This document shows, piece after piece, positions 35,341-44,810 of a stretch of 64,000 bases of DNA (position 1 is its first letter; every line of letters starts with the position of its first letter). The DNA is taken from the NCBI GenBank assembly GCA_001897835.1, contig MKUN01000006.1, positions 10,118 to 74,117 of the forward strand, given 5' to 3'. This DNA is from Bacteroidetes bacterium 46-16 (lineage in GTDB: Bacteria > Bacteroidota > Bacteroidia > Chitinophagales > Chitinophagaceae). A program made the position numbers and the translations under genes. The notes beneath the pieces were generated by a model, which did not search any database, had not been told where the DNA came from, and saw only the letters and a program-made list of their open reading frames with translations.

Positions 35341-36534
35341 TTATTCTTTTGTCCAGGTCAATGTTTTAATGGTACGATGATCCTGTAATATGGCCATGAA
35401 ATAAGTGCCTTTAGCCAAGCCTGATATATCAAATGTGGCCTGCCGCGTATTTATATCGACACGGCGGATGCAACGGCCATAAGTGTCGTACAGGAGCAGG
35501 CTGCGGGCTTTATCATCAGCCATAACGATATTCAATGTTTCAGAAGCCGGGTTGGGGAATACCAATATTTGTTCTGCCCCGGGAACCATGTTCCTCACAG
35601 ATGTGGCGCCAGAAGCAAAGGCAAGAAAATGGGGGCTGGATGATATATCGAAGGCCGTGATAAGCGCACCCGTGTTCTCATCATAAACTGTAAGAGAATC
35701 TTTAAAATGGTTCACGACCCAAAGTTCCTGGCGCGAGGGATGGCGATATAATTCAAAAGGCTCCCGTGTGCCGGTGTTGATAGAATCGGTAAGTGCCATT
35801 GTTGCGGCGTTGAATATATATATAACAAAAGCATTGGGCGATGACACAAATACTTTGCTGCTATCGTGCGACACTTCAGCAGTATAAGGTGTAACCGGCA
35901 TTGCTGCAGATGAGTCGATCACCGTTTTTGTTGCAGCGTCTACTTTATATAGCTTATTGGTAACAGAAGAGGAGAGATAGGCAAGGCTGCCACCGGTGGT
36001 AAAGCGTGCGCCCAAGCCATCGAAAGATGATACCGGCATATTCAACGGAGTACCGGAAAGGCCAGATGTATAGTCTATAATATATATCTTACCATCTGCA
36101 AGGCCCCAGATCTCTTTTTCACCCGGGCGCTCGCTTAGCATATGTATAGAAGGGAAATTTGCTGAATCGACGATGGCCTTTGTTGCTGTATTTATACGAT
36201 ACATTTCATCGTTATCGCCAACAGCAAAAAGGGTACTGTTCTCGTTCATGGCTGTGATGTCATATAAGTTCACGGCCATAGAATCGATGATAGCGCTGGT
36301 GGCCACATCGATAAAATAGAGCTGTTGCGTAGTAAATGAGGAAGCAAAGAAACGGGGCTCGTTCTTTGATGCACAAACAAACTGGTAATTGCCTAAACCG
36401 ATATTGCCTGTATGGGTATAAGTAGTGCCGTTGATAGCAGCCATACCCGTTACGAAGCCGCTGCTAATAACCGGCTGGGCACGAACTGTATTTAATGCCA
36501 GGCTGGTGATAATAATGGTGAAGATGTGTTTCAT
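35341..36534 (-). CDS. T9SS-exported YncE-like beta-propeller protein
   Basis: A secreted protein of 397 residues. Start ATG at 36532-36534 (MKHIFTIIITSLALNTVRAQ, signal peptide), chosen over an upstream extension. The middle has repeated blades of the YncE/surface-layer type: SFTTQQLYFIDVATSAIIDSM, EMYRINTATKAIVDSANFP, KLYKVDAATKTVIDSSA, YIFNAATMALTDSINTG, LTVYDENTGALITAFD. The end (VFPNPASETLNIVMADDKAR ... KTLTWTKE) is a T9SS type A sorting domain. Probably a surface binding protein; the ligand is unknown. Confidence 0.87.
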   Translation of the reverse strand: MKHIFTIIITSLALNTVRAQPVISSGFVTGMAAINGTTYTHTGNIGLGNYQFVCASKNEPRFFASSFTTQQLYFIDVATSAIIDSMAVNLYDITAMNENSTLFAVGDNDEMYRINTATKAIVDSANFPSIHMLSERPGEKEIWGLADGKIYIIDYTSGLSGTPLNMPVSSFDGLGARFTTGGSLAYLSSSVTNKLYKVDAATKTVIDSSAAMPVTPYTAEVSHDSSKVFVSSPNAFVIYIFNAATMALTDSINTGTREPFELYRHPSRQELWVVNHFKDSLTVYDENTGALITAFDISSSPHFLAFASGATSVRNMVPGAEQILVFPNPASETLNIVMADDKARSLLLYDTYGRCIRRVDINTRQATFDISGLAKGTYFMAILQDHRTIKTLTWTKE

Positions 36535-36632
36535 TGTATCCTTTTTTGTGTGCATAAAAGTACAGCAGCACAAAAAGCAGGAGCATACACATAAGGGGGT
36601 ATTTTACAGTAAGTGGCAGCACGGATACCGCC

Positions 36633-36839
36633 CTAAGCCAGCAGTACTTTTTTTAGCCAGCGCAGTGATGTTGCAACTGCGAAAAGCGAAAGGAAGATAC
36701 CTGCAGTATAAAGCGAGCCTACAACAAAATAGCCGGTGATGGAAGGCAATGTAAACAGGAAGGGGCCTTTATCGAGTGAGAAAAGGATGGTGGTTAACAA
36801 AACAGCAGCTAATAATATCAAAGAAACATGTTTTTTCAT
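36633..36839 (-). CDS. Small membrane protein, 68 residues
   Basis: The frame reads MKKHVSLILLAAVLLTTILF followed by SLDKGPFLFTLPSITG and a second hydrophobic stretch (YFVVGSLYTAGIFLSLFAVATSL) ending in RWLKKVLLA. Two membrane helices with basic ends and an in-frame ATG make a real small membrane protein likely. No family recognised. It lies upstream of the propeller gene, same strand, 98 bases away. Confidence 0.55.
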   Translation of the reverse strand: MKKHVSLILLAAVLLTTILFSLDKGPFLFTLPSITGYFVVGSLYTAGIFLSLFAVATSLRWLKKVLLA

Positions 36840-36919
36840 AGCCAGTATTTTTATTCAAGTTAATGCAATACGGCTAACCAGCAAAAAATGAAGAATACTT
36901 AAAAATCATTAAAACCTAA

Positions 36920-36950
36920 TTGTGTTCAAAAAACATCTCTATACATTTTG
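36920..36950 (+). promoter_or_regulatory. Candidate promoter of the VOC gene
   Basis: TTG (36920-36922), 19 bases, TACATTTTG (36942-36950), one base longer than the TAnnTTTG box. It lies about 28 bases before the start codon. Confidence 0.4.
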
Positions 36951-36978
36951 TACATTGCTTTAAGCAAAATAGTTATGT

Positions 36979-37371
36979 ATGATATTTAAAAATGCAGTAA
37001 GCTGGTTCGAGATACCGGCTACAGACCTTGCCAGGGCACAAAAGTTTTATGAAGCCATATTTGACATCAGCATGATCGCGATGGATTTCCCCAACATTAA
37101 AATGCGCCTGTTCCCGCTCGAGGACCAGATGGGCGTGGGCGGTGCAGTATGCGACAGCGGGGGCTTCCATAAACCGTCTGCAACCGATGGCCCACTGATA
37201 TACCTGAATGCCAACCCGGATGTGCAAAATATACTTGATAAAGTAGAAGCTGCAGGGGGCAATATACTAGTGCCCAAAACCGAAATAAGCCCTGAGCATG
37301 GGTATATGGCCGTGATACTGGATACCGAGGGTAACCGGATAGCCCTGCATGCTATACCAGTGGCCGGATGA
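36979..37371 (+). CDS. VOC (glyoxalase/bleomycin-resistance) family protein
   Basis: A protein of 130 residues with two beta-alpha-beta-beta-beta modules. It opens NAVSWFEIPATDLARAQKFYEAIFD and ends HGYMAVILDTEGNRIALHAIP. Related proteins are lyases, dioxygenases or drug-binding proteins. This subgroup (phrases such as WFEIP.TD..RA..FYE.IF) is common in Bacteroidota and mostly uncharacterised. Function not assigned beyond the fold. Confidence 0.87.
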   Translation: MIFKNAVSWFEIPATDLARAQKFYEAIFDISMIAMDFPNIKMRLFPLEDQMGVGGAVCDSGGFHKPSATDGPLIYLNANPDVQNILDKVEAAGGNILVPKTEISPEHGYMAVILDTEGNRIALHAIPVAG

Positions 37372-37467
37372 CAATCGGGATATACAAAGCATTTGTAAGT
37401 CAAAAGCTTTGGGTTTTGGTATTTATTATATAAATTGGAAACCTGTAATAATAAAAATACCACGCTT

Positions 37468-37680
37468 ATGAAGAAGATAGTAATAGCCTGTGTTGCAAGC
37501 TTTATATGTGCCACTGTTTTAAGCTCCTGCGCTAAAAGGCAATATGAATGTACCTGCACTTATGACAATCATGCAACGGTGCACCTGTCAGGTATATACC
37601 GCAGTAAAAAAGACGCCAAGAACTGGTGTGCTAACTACGAAGAAGCCGTAGAAGGCACTACCTGCGGCATAACGAATTAA
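37468..37680 (+). CDS. Small four-cysteine lipoprotein (third member)
   Basis: A protein of 70 residues, from the ATG at 37468 (MKKIVIACVASFICATVLSSC, lipobox LSSC). The mature part has YECTC, AKNWC and TTC near the end, matching the cysteine layout of the pair at 5607-6162, 30 kb away. It is smaller, with a shorter middle. Likely disulfide-bonded and membrane-anchored outside the cytoplasm. No function recognised. Confidence 0.75.
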   Translation: MKKIVIACVASFICATVLSSCAKRQYECTCTYDNHATVHLSGIYRSKKDAKNWCANYEEAVEGTTCGITN

Positions 37681-37700
37681 TAGGATAACCACAGTATAAT

Positions 37701-37733
37701 AAAAAATGCCCCGCAAATTGCGGGGCATTTTTT
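37701..37733. terminator. Bidirectional terminator between two lipoprotein genes
   Basis: AAAAAATGCCCCGCA and TGCGGGGCATTTTTT form a perfect 15-base stem with a three-base loop, between convergent genes. Confidence 0.92.
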
Positions 37734-37734
37734 A

Positions 37735-38049
37735 TTATAGGCCTTTCTGTTTATTCTTAGCGGCCTTAATACTATCTAATAGCTTATCATTATCTGAACC
37801 ATGTTTTATTTCATGCCCTTTGGGAGGTGCAGTAGTTTCAGCGGGCTGCTGCCTTATATGGTTAGTTACAGGGCTATCCGGGATCTTCTCCGTGACCGCT
37901 TCGGGTACAGCCCCCGTGGCTGTATCCTGCGAAGTTACAGCTTCCTGTTTCTGCTCGCGCTCACCAACGGGTTGACATCCCGAGCAAATAAGGAGTGAAA
38001 ATAAGACTGTAAGTGCGTGCTTACCTATTACTGATGACCATCTGCTCAT
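37735..38049 (-). CDS. Small lipoprotein overlapping the T9SS gene end
   Basis: A protein of 104 residues with a short signal and lipobox (KHALTVLFSLLICSGC). The mature part is hydrophilic, Glu/Lys/Thr/Pro-rich and probably unstructured. Its ATG at 38047-38049 lies 29 bases inside the preceding T9SS gene in another frame; no other start is available before the signal peptide. It may be translationally coupled to that gene. No function recognised. Confidence 0.65.
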   Translation of the reverse strand: MSRWSSVIGKHALTVLFSLLICSGCQPVGEREQKQEAVTSQDTATGAVPEAVTEKIPDSPVTNHIRQQPAETTAPPKGHEIKHGSDNDKLLDSIKAAKNKQKGL

Positions 38050-39889
38050 GTTTAATCATGCTTGTTTTGTTAAAAATATTCAGGAAGTAAGTACCTGCAC
38101 TTAAATTGGCTTTATTAAATGTAAATAGATTCTTCCCTGAAGTAGCATTACCATCGAACAAGTCTTTTACTACCTTACCCTGAATGTCGGTAATGTTTAT
38201 ATTTATATGCATGTTAGCATCCAGTTCGAACTCTACCCTGTAATTATCAACAACAGGATTGGGATAAACTTTGGCTTTATACTCATCTTTTTGTATATTA
38301 TCAATGCCCGTGGTAAAGCCAATCTTTGCTATCCACTGCGACCAATAATGTGAATTGTTACCGTACATGCCTGCCATCCATACACTTGAGGGGTTATCAT
38401 TGTACTTCCTGCAAATACCGGTGTAATCGCCCCAACGCTCTGAGGGATTGCTATTCCAGGTATGATGTATATAACTTTGCCCAGCCTTCACAAGGGTAGA
38501 GTTTGACCAATTTCCAGCATCATCGCAAGCCACCACACGGGTTTCGGGATATATTGCAGCGCTGCTACGCTCGAATGCTATGATAACAGACTTATCAGAA
38601 GTATTGGCGCCGATAGATGCCACAGCAGGGTAACAATAATCATAAGAACCAGCAAGCCCAAATGTGCTGGATACGTTAGTAGCGTTGCTCACAGTTAGCC
38701 TATTGTAATTGATACCATTCCACCCACTACCAATATCGCTATGGAAAACAAAATGGATGATACCATTCAGGTAAAAGCCATCGAGTGAGCGGCAATCGCC
38801 AGCATCCAGCATCGACGCTGAACCCTGTTGCTGTGCATCGCCTGCCGTACTGTAATTTGTCGTATTTACATTATATAAGTTGAGCTGTGCAGTACCCGAA
38901 GCAATGTTATTGGTGACCTGGTATAAATTTATATTGGTGCTGCCATTCGTTGCTCCTGCAGTAGAAACAAGGTTCAGCCCGGGTCCATAACTGCCCTGCT
39001 GGCCCCAGGAAAGTGGTAATATAGTGAAGGGGTTGCCATTTATATTGTACCAATAATTCCAGTTTACATTAGCGCCCGCGTAGCAAGGTGCTTTAGGCAC
39101 CTGGTATATCACGGCCTGGTTGAATTGCCCGCTGAACTCGTTGAAGAGGTTCCCTGTAACGAACAGTTCATCGTTGGAGATACCCAGTTTTGGATAATCG
39201 AACCATGAACCATCTGAAAGAGGGTTGCCTGTGAATGCATAAAAATACCAGCCATCCTGTGGATTATTCGTTTTGGAAAAACCGAGTATAACTGCTGAGT
39301 TAACAGAAGTGGCATCGCAGGTCTGTGCATATGTAATAAACCTGTCGGCCACATTGTCGTAAATGACCTTGGGATCACAAATATTATTGACGAGGGACAA
39401 ATTATTGATCAGGTTGTACATCGACTGTGAATACAGTAAAGAGCCATTCACATCGTAATAGCCCACCTTTGAATTGACGAAGGCCACGATAATACCGTTA
39501 TTTGATATAGCCACTGTATTATCGAGCGGAGAACTGGTACCACCATTATCCACACCAGCAAAATTATTGCTGATCACAGGGTCGGCTGCTGTTGATTTAG
39601 CTTCTGCTGTGCCTTCACTGCTTTGTTTCAGCCTGTTCTTGACCTCCTTTATTTTCTCCAGCATTTCATTATCCTCGCTCTCATTGCGGGATACCTCGTG
39701 GTAAAGGAAAGGCTGCCAGCTCTTATCGAGGGAGGGTGGATTACTGAAGCCAAGAAATTTGGCGGTCATAAGAGGGGACTTTGTTGCAGCATTTTCAATG
39801 CCCGGTACAGTTACGCGCTCCAATTTATTTTGCGCATGCACTGCCATGGCAGATACCGCCATAATAAACAGGGGTAATATTATTTTCAT
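38021..39889 (-). CDS. T9SS-exported protein, unknown function
   Basis: A secreted protein of 622 residues. Signal peptide MKIILPLFIMAVSAMAVHAQ, then a ~90-residue helical pro-region with an Asn/Glu-rich segment (NESEDNEMLEKIKEVKNRLKQ), then a beta-rich domain (FAGVDNGGTSSPLDNTVAISNNGIIVAFVNSKVGYYDVNG) that resembles sialidase- or propeller-like surface proteins. The end (VYPNPVVDNYRVEFELDANMH ... MIKHEQMVISNR) is a T9SS type A sorting domain. A lipoprotein gene overlaps its 3' end by 29 bases. Confidence 0.85.
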   Translation of the reverse strand: MKIILPLFIMAVSAMAVHAQNKLERVTVPGIENAATKSPLMTAKFLGFSNPPSLDKSWQPFLYHEVSRNESEDNEMLEKIKEVKNRLKQSSEGTAEAKSTAADPVISNNFAGVDNGGTSSPLDNTVAISNNGIIVAFVNSKVGYYDVNGSLLYSQSMYNLINNLSLVNNICDPKVIYDNVADRFITYAQTCDATSVNSAVILGFSKTNNPQDGWYFYAFTGNPLSDGSWFDYPKLGISNDELFVTGNLFNEFSGQFNQAVIYQVPKAPCYAGANVNWNYWYNINGNPFTILPLSWGQQGSYGPGLNLVSTAGATNGSTNINLYQVTNNIASGTAQLNLYNVNTTNYSTAGDAQQQGSASMLDAGDCRSLDGFYLNGIIHFVFHSDIGSGWNGINYNRLTVSNATNVSSTFGLAGSYDYCYPAVASIGANTSDKSVIIAFERSSAAIYPETRVVACDDAGNWSNSTLVKAGQSYIHHTWNSNPSERWGDYTGICRKYNDNPSSVWMAGMYGNNSHYWSQWIAKIGFTTGIDNIQKDEYKAKVYPNPVVDNYRVEFELDANMHININITDIQGKVVKDLFDGNATSGKNLFTFNKANLSAGTYFLNIFNKTSMIKHEQMVISNR

Positions 39890-39912
39890 AACAATAAATT
39901 TAAATTGCTAAT

Positions 39913-39943
39913 ACAAGGTACAACAATCCTTGTCAAATGCAAA
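39913..39943 (-). promoter_or_regulatory. Candidate promoter of the T9SS gene at 38021
   Basis: Read on the minus strand: TTTG (39943-39940), 19 bases, TACCTTGT (39920-39913), close to the consensus TAnnTTTG, 23 bases before the start codon. Confidence 0.5.
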
Positions 39944-40125
39944 TGAATTTTTTATGAAAATTTGCTACAATAGCGATAATTATCAACCAGTTAGCACAAA
40001 AAATAAGCTTGCATGGTTTGCAATATCTATAAGATGATAAGCGCAATCAGCGGAGCAATGGGATACAATAATACGTCCCTATACAGGAGTATCTTAAAAA
40101 AGAAACAGATTGGAAATGGTAAAAT

Positions 40126-40500
40126 TTATGAATTGAAGCGCCTGTTGAAACCGCCGCTATTGGGCCTGTTGCCACCACCGCTGAAACGGCTTCCACCACC
40201 GCCGCCGCGATTGCCACCACCACCACGGCCAAAACGACCACCACCACCGCCACCAGACTTGTTCTGCTTCGCTTCTTTAACAGAAATGACACTACCTTCG
40301 AAATAGGTCATATCCAGGTTGTCAACGGCATCGTAAGAATGGAATTTATCAGCCATCTCCACAAAACCAAAACCTTTAGGCAGGCCGGTAGCTGCATCAA
40401 TGATTATTTTTACAGACACTATTTCTCCAAACTGTGCAAATAATGTTCTCAGGCTGCTTTCGCTTGTTTCAGGGCTTAAATTACCTACAAACAGGTTCAT
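40126..40500 (-). CDS. RRM RNA-binding protein with RGG-like tail
   Basis: A protein of 124 residues. One RNA recognition motif covers residues 1-80: RNP-2 is LFVGNL, RNP-1 is KGFGFVEM. The rest is a Gly/Arg/Asn/Phe-rich tail (GGGGGGRFGRGGGGNRGG, SRFSGGGNRPNSGG), as in bacterial Rbp and plant glycine-rich proteins. Such proteins are often cold-induced RNA chaperones; here that is only family knowledge. Single gene, no strong terminator found. Confidence 0.93.
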   Translation of the reverse strand: MNLFVGNLSPETSESSLRTLFAQFGEIVSVKIIIDAATGLPKGFGFVEMADKFHSYDAVDNLDMTYFEGSVISVKEAKQNKSGGGGGGRFGRGGGGNRGGGGGSRFSGGGNRPNSGGFNRRFNS

Positions 40501-40615
40501 AAAATATTTTTTAAAAGGGTACCGTTATTAACAGTCCACAAGCTACGATGAAAAATTAAATAAACATAGATAAATATTTAGCCGAATGGCGTTTAAGCCT
40601 TTTACTTACATTAGC

Positions 40616-43612
40616 ATGATGAAAAGCCCAATAATATTAGCGCTATTAATATTTATATCCTGCAGTTTATCGGCCACACCTTATTGGCAACAAAAAGTAG
40701 ATACCAAACTTCAGGTAACCCTTGATGACAAGCGGCATGTACTGCTTGGTTATGAAGAACTGGACTATACCAATAACTCACCTGATACCCTGAGATATAT
40801 TTACATGCACCTCTGGCCCAATGCCTATGAACACGACCATACTCCATTTGCCGAGCAGCAAACACAAAACGGGGAGAAAGCCTTTTATTATGCCAAATCG
40901 AAGGACAGGGGATATATAGACAGTCTCTCCTTTTTAATAGACGGGGAAAAAGCAGAATATCATAATACAGAGATGATGCCCGATGTGGCCCGTATAGACC
41001 TTCCCCATGCCCTGCCACCGGGCGGGCACATGCACATTTCCACCCCTTTCGGGGTGAAGATACCCAGGATATTTTCGCGGCTGGGGCATACCAAACAGGC
41101 CTATTTCATATCTCAATGGTTCCCTAAACCGGCAGTATATGACCGTAAAGGCTGGCACCCCATACCTTACCTGGACCAGGGAGAATTTTACAGCGAGATC
41201 GGCAGCTACGAGGTAAGCATTACGCTGCCAAAGAATTATATAGTGATGGCAACAGGCAACTGCAGCGATAATGCTGAAATAAAGTGGCTCGACAGCCTGG
41301 CGCAACTGCCATTGCCCAGCGATACTTTATACAGGAAGGGCTGGCCTGCCAGCGATGAACAAATGAAGACACTGCACTACCATGAAGACAATGTACATGA
41401 CTTTGCATGGTTTGCCGACAAGCGCTGGATCGTGCGGAAAGATACCACTACCGTACCGGAGACAGGTAACGTAGTAGTGGCCTATGCTGCTTTTTTGCCG
41501 GTGGATAAGAAAAAATGGCTTAAGGGTACGGACTACCTGAAAGCCACAGTACAGCACTATGGCAAATGGGTAGGCCCATATCCTTACAAGACCATAAAAG
41601 CGGTAGAAGGCGATATGCATGCAGGCGGTGGCATGGAGTATCCTACGGTAACGATCATTGACCGCGCTGCATCCAGCGAGCTGCAAACGGTAATAGTGCA
41701 TGAGGCCGGGCACAACTGGTTTTACGGTATCCAGGCCACAAACGAGCGCGACCATGCCTGGATGGATGAAGGCATCAATACCTTTTATGAACATAAAACC
41801 GTTAATGCCCTTGGCGCCGAAAAAATAAAAACCAAAGCAAAAGGGATCAGCATAAACATAAACAGCAGTACCGAAGACCTGCTATACTATGAAGCAGCAT
41901 CGGTACGTACCGACCAGGCGATAGACCAAAACGCTGCGAACTTTACCGAACTGAACTATGGCGGCGATGTATATATCAAAACAGCGCTGATGCTAAAATG
42001 GCTGGAGCAATACATGGGCGAGGATAAGTTTGAAGCTGGCATGCATGAATACTATAACACATGGAAGCATAAGCATCCTTACCCGGAAGATATGCAAGCT
42101 ATCATGCAAAAGCACAGTGACAAATCGCTCGACTGGTTCTTTAAAGACATACTCAATACTGACAAAAGGATAGACTATGCACTAAGGAACATACATATGG
42201 GCAATGGTGTTACTGAAGTACAGGTAAAAAATAAAAGCGGCGTGAACGCACCCGTACGCGTAGATGCTTATAAGGGAGACAGTATAGTAGCGAGTGGATG
42301 GTCGATGCCCTTTACGGATGCAGCCACCGTAGAAGTGCCTGCAATAAATTACAGCAAACTGAAAATATCTGATGACATACCGGATGTAAAGCGGGCCAAT
42401 AACAGCAATCATGGAGGCTTGAAATTAGGGGTCATAGCTGGACTGAACAGGAGTGAAAAAGAACGCCTGTTCGTAGCACCGGCACTGGGTTACAATAATT
42501 ATGACGGTTTTCAACTAGGGCTGCTGTTCCACAATATAACGATACCAGAGAACAGGTTCCGCTTTGCACTGGCACCCATGTATGGTTTTAATGACGGGCA
42601 ATTTACCGGCACCGGCAGCATGAGCTATACCTGGTACAGCAGGGGCCTGTTCAGCAATATCACTTTACAGGTTGATGGCAAGAGCTTTAATTATGCCAGT
42701 ACAAGCCAGAATATCACAGACCCGCTCTACGCACGCTATATTAAGATAGCACCTTCTCTGGTATTCACTTTTAATGAACATAACCTGCGCAGTCCGGCAG
42801 TAAGCAGCATTACCCTAAAGGCCTATTCGATATCGGAGGATATCTTCAACTTTAATCTGGACCCGGCAGACAGCCTGTATAAACCCAGTATAGCCACGCA
42901 ACAAAAGGTGTACGGCCTGCTGCGTTTCGACCATAAGAACAGCCGTACATACAACCCCTTCAACTATAATTTTGAGGGGCAAATGGGTGCAGACTTTGCA
43001 AAAATAAATATAGAGGGCAATGTGCGCATAGACTATATGCTGCCGAAAAAAGCACTGTATGTAAGGGGTTATTTTGGTAAGTTCTTTGATATAGGCAACA
43101 ACCCTGCCGCCGCCAGCAGGTATTACCTGAACAGCACCTTCACGGGGCCCAATGATTACCTGTATGACGATACTTATATAGGCCGCAGTGCGCAGAACGG
43201 TTTTACCGCACACCAGGTGTCGATACGGGAAGGGGGCTTTAAGATACCCACCCCACTCTATACCGACCCGGTAGGCCGCAATGACAACTGGCTCGCTGCC
43301 ATCAACCTGGAAAGCGATATACCTAAGATACCACTAATACGCCTATTCCTGGATGCGGGCACTTATGCCAATGCCGCACAGCAAAATGCCAGCACCAACA
43401 AATTCATTTTTGACGGCGGCATAGAGCTTCATATGCTTTTTGATGCAGTAAAAGTGTACCTGCCCCTGGTTATGAGCAAAGACTTCAGCGACTATATGAA
43501 AAGTATGTACCCTGGCAAGGTGGTACAGAACAGCATTGTTTTCAGTATAGAGCTAAGGAACTGGGACTGGCTTAAAGCACCATCGAAACTGCTCCGGCGA
43601 CTCTCGAACTAG
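40616..43612 (+). CDS. M1-family metallopeptidase with barrel-like C-terminal half
   Basis: A protein of 998 residues, starting at 40616 or the next ATG (MMKSPIILALLIFISCSLSA, signal peptide); the frame is open ten codons earlier. Residues ~30-500 are the M1 aminopeptidase region: GGMEYP in place of GAMEN, zinc site HEAGH at 362-366, third ligand Glu385 (HExxH-18-E). From about residue 600 to the end the sequence changes to alternating aromatic and polar strands (GYNNYDGFQLGLLFHNITIP, SYTWYSRGLFSNITLQVDG, VFSIELRNWDWLKAPSKLL), which looks like an outer-membrane beta-barrel. This would anchor the peptidase in the outer membrane; that part is inference. Confidence 0.88.
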   Translation: MMKSPIILALLIFISCSLSATPYWQQKVDTKLQVTLDDKRHVLLGYEELDYTNNSPDTLRYIYMHLWPNAYEHDHTPFAEQQTQNGEKAFYYAKSKDRGYIDSLSFLIDGEKAEYHNTEMMPDVARIDLPHALPPGGHMHISTPFGVKIPRIFSRLGHTKQAYFISQWFPKPAVYDRKGWHPIPYLDQGEFYSEIGSYEVSITLPKNYIVMATGNCSDNAEIKWLDSLAQLPLPSDTLYRKGWPASDEQMKTLHYHEDNVHDFAWFADKRWIVRKDTTTVPETGNVVVAYAAFLPVDKKKWLKGTDYLKATVQHYGKWVGPYPYKTIKAVEGDMHAGGGMEYPTVTIIDRAASSELQTVIVHEAGHNWFYGIQATNERDHAWMDEGINTFYEHKTVNALGAEKIKTKAKGISININSSTEDLLYYEAASVRTDQAIDQNAANFTELNYGGDVYIKTALMLKWLEQYMGEDKFEAGMHEYYNTWKHKHPYPEDMQAIMQKHSDKSLDWFFKDILNTDKRIDYALRNIHMGNGVTEVQVKNKSGVNAPVRVDAYKGDSIVASGWSMPFTDAATVEVPAINYSKLKISDDIPDVKRANNSNHGGLKLGVIAGLNRSEKERLFVAPALGYNNYDGFQLGLLFHNITIPENRFRFALAPMYGFNDGQFTGTGSMSYTWYSRGLFSNITLQVDGKSFNYASTSQNITDPLYARYIKIAPSLVFTFNEHNLRSPAVSSITLKAYSISEDIFNFNLDPADSLYKPSIATQQKVYGLLRFDHKNSRTYNPFNYNFEGQMGADFAKINIEGNVRIDYMLPKKALYVRGYFGKFFDIGNNPAAASRYYLNSTFTGPNDYLYDDTYIGRSAQNGFTAHQVSIREGGFKIPTPLYTDPVGRNDNWLAAINLESDIPKIPLIRLFLDAGTYANAAQQNASTNKFIFDGGIELHMLFDAVKVYLPLVMSKDFSDYMKSMYPGKVVQNSIVFSIELRNWDWLKAPSKLLRRLSN

Positions 43613-43635
43613 TTATAATACATCTGCAGCATAAC

Positions 43636-43668
43636 AAAAGCCCCCGATACGGATACCGGGGGCTTTTT
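43636..43668. terminator. Bidirectional terminator after the M1 gene
   Basis: AAAAGCCCCCG (43636-43646) pairs with CGGGGGCTTTT (43657-43667), flanked by A and T runs; it serves both the M1 gene and rplS. Confidence 0.92.
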
Positions 43669-43688
43669 CGTCCTGAAATAAGGAAATA

Positions 43689-44048
43689 TTATGCGTGGTG
43701 TATTTGCTTCTTTTCTTTGATACGTGCAGACTTACCACTACGCTCGCGCAGATAGTACAGTTTAGCGCGCTTCACGCGGCCTGTTTTGTGCAGTACGATA
43801 GAATCGATATTGGGTGAATACAGCGGGAATACACGCTCTACACCTACACCATCAGAAATCTTACGAACGGTGAAGGTCTGGGTAAAACCGCGGCCCTGGC
43901 GCTTTAAAACATCGCCCTTGAACGACTGGATACGTTCTTTAACACCTTCAATGATCTTATAATTAACGGTAATATTATCACCCGCTTTAAATTTCGGGAA
44001 TTCTTTCTTACCTGTCAGTTGCTCGTGTACAAAAGCTAAAGCTTCCAT
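43689..44048 (-). CDS. rplS: 50S ribosomal protein L19
   Basis: A protein of 119 residues at the 30S-50S interface. Typical sequence: [77 protein letters not shown]. It is the last gene of rimM-lipoprotein-trmD-rplS, 66 bases after trmD. Confidence 0.97.
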   Translation of the reverse strand: MEALAFVHEQLTGKKEFPKFKAGDNITVNYKIIEGVKERIQSFKGDVLKRQGRGFTQTFTVRKISDGVGVERVFPLYSPNIDSIVLHKTGRVKRAKLYYLRERSGKSARIKEKKQIHHA

Positions 44049-44114
44049 TTTCTACTATTGTTTTGGGTCTGCAAAATTAATGCAAAATACGGTGATAACA
44101 AAAATATTTCTTTA

Positions 44115-44804
44115 TTATTCTTTATCGCCTTCTTCCAGCAGCCCCGGGCGGCGTTCCGCAGTGCGCTTCAGCGATTGTTCATGCCGCCAGGCATCTACCT
44201 TTTTCGGGTCGCCTGATAAGAGTATATCAGGCACCTTCCAACCCCTGAAATCGGCCGGGCGGGTATATACGGGGGGCGCCAAAAGCCCGTCCTGGAAGGA
44301 ATCGAATAGAGCCGAGGTCTCATCATTGAGCACACCGGGTATCAGCCGGCCTACGGCATCGACCACTATTGCGGCAGCCAGTTCTCCCCCACTCAGCACG
44401 TAATCGCCTATGGACAGCTCCATGGTCAAATAATGTTCACGGATACGCTCGTCAATACCCTTATAATGACCGCAGATTATAATTATATTTTTCTTAAGCG
44501 ATAATTTATTGGCAGTTTTCTGATCAAAAAGGGGGCCATCAGGGGTCATGTATATTATTTCATCATACTTCCGCTCCGCCTGTAGTTTTTCCACAAGGAT
44601 GGCCAGTGGCTCAGGCATCATGACCATACCTGCCCCACCACCAAACTGGTAATCATCTACCTGGCCCTGTTTGTAAGGGGTATGATCGCGCAGGTTATGG
44701 GTATAAACTTCCAACAGGCCTTTGGCCTGTGCCCGCTTCATAATAGAATGGCTGAAGGGGCTCTCGAGCAGCTCCGGCAGGACGGTTATGATATCAATAC
44801 GCAA
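44115..44804 (-). CDS. trmD: tRNA (guanine-N1)-methyltransferase TrmD
   Basis: Methylates G37 of tRNAs that read CNN codons, preventing +1 frameshifts. The 229 residues have the trefoil-knot SAM site ([43 protein letters not shown]). It begins [21 protein letters not shown], the standard N-terminus, but the codon is TTG (44804-44802) and no in-frame ATG is available at that position. The start lies 6 bases after the lipoprotein stop. A weak start codon in a coupled cluster may hold its expression down. Confidence 0.96.
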   Translation of the reverse strand: MRIDIITVLPELLESPFSHSIMKRAQAKGLLEVYTHNLRDHTPYKQGQVDDYQFGGGAGMVMMPEPLAILVEKLQAERKYDEIIYMTPDGPLFDQKTANKLSLKKNIIIICGHYKGIDERIREHYLTMELSIGDYVLSGGELAAAIVVDAVGRLIPGVLNDETSALFDSFQDGLLAPPVYTRPADFRGWKVPDILLSGDPKKVDAWRHEQSLKRTAERRPGLLEEGDKE

Positions 44805-44810
44805 CTTATA

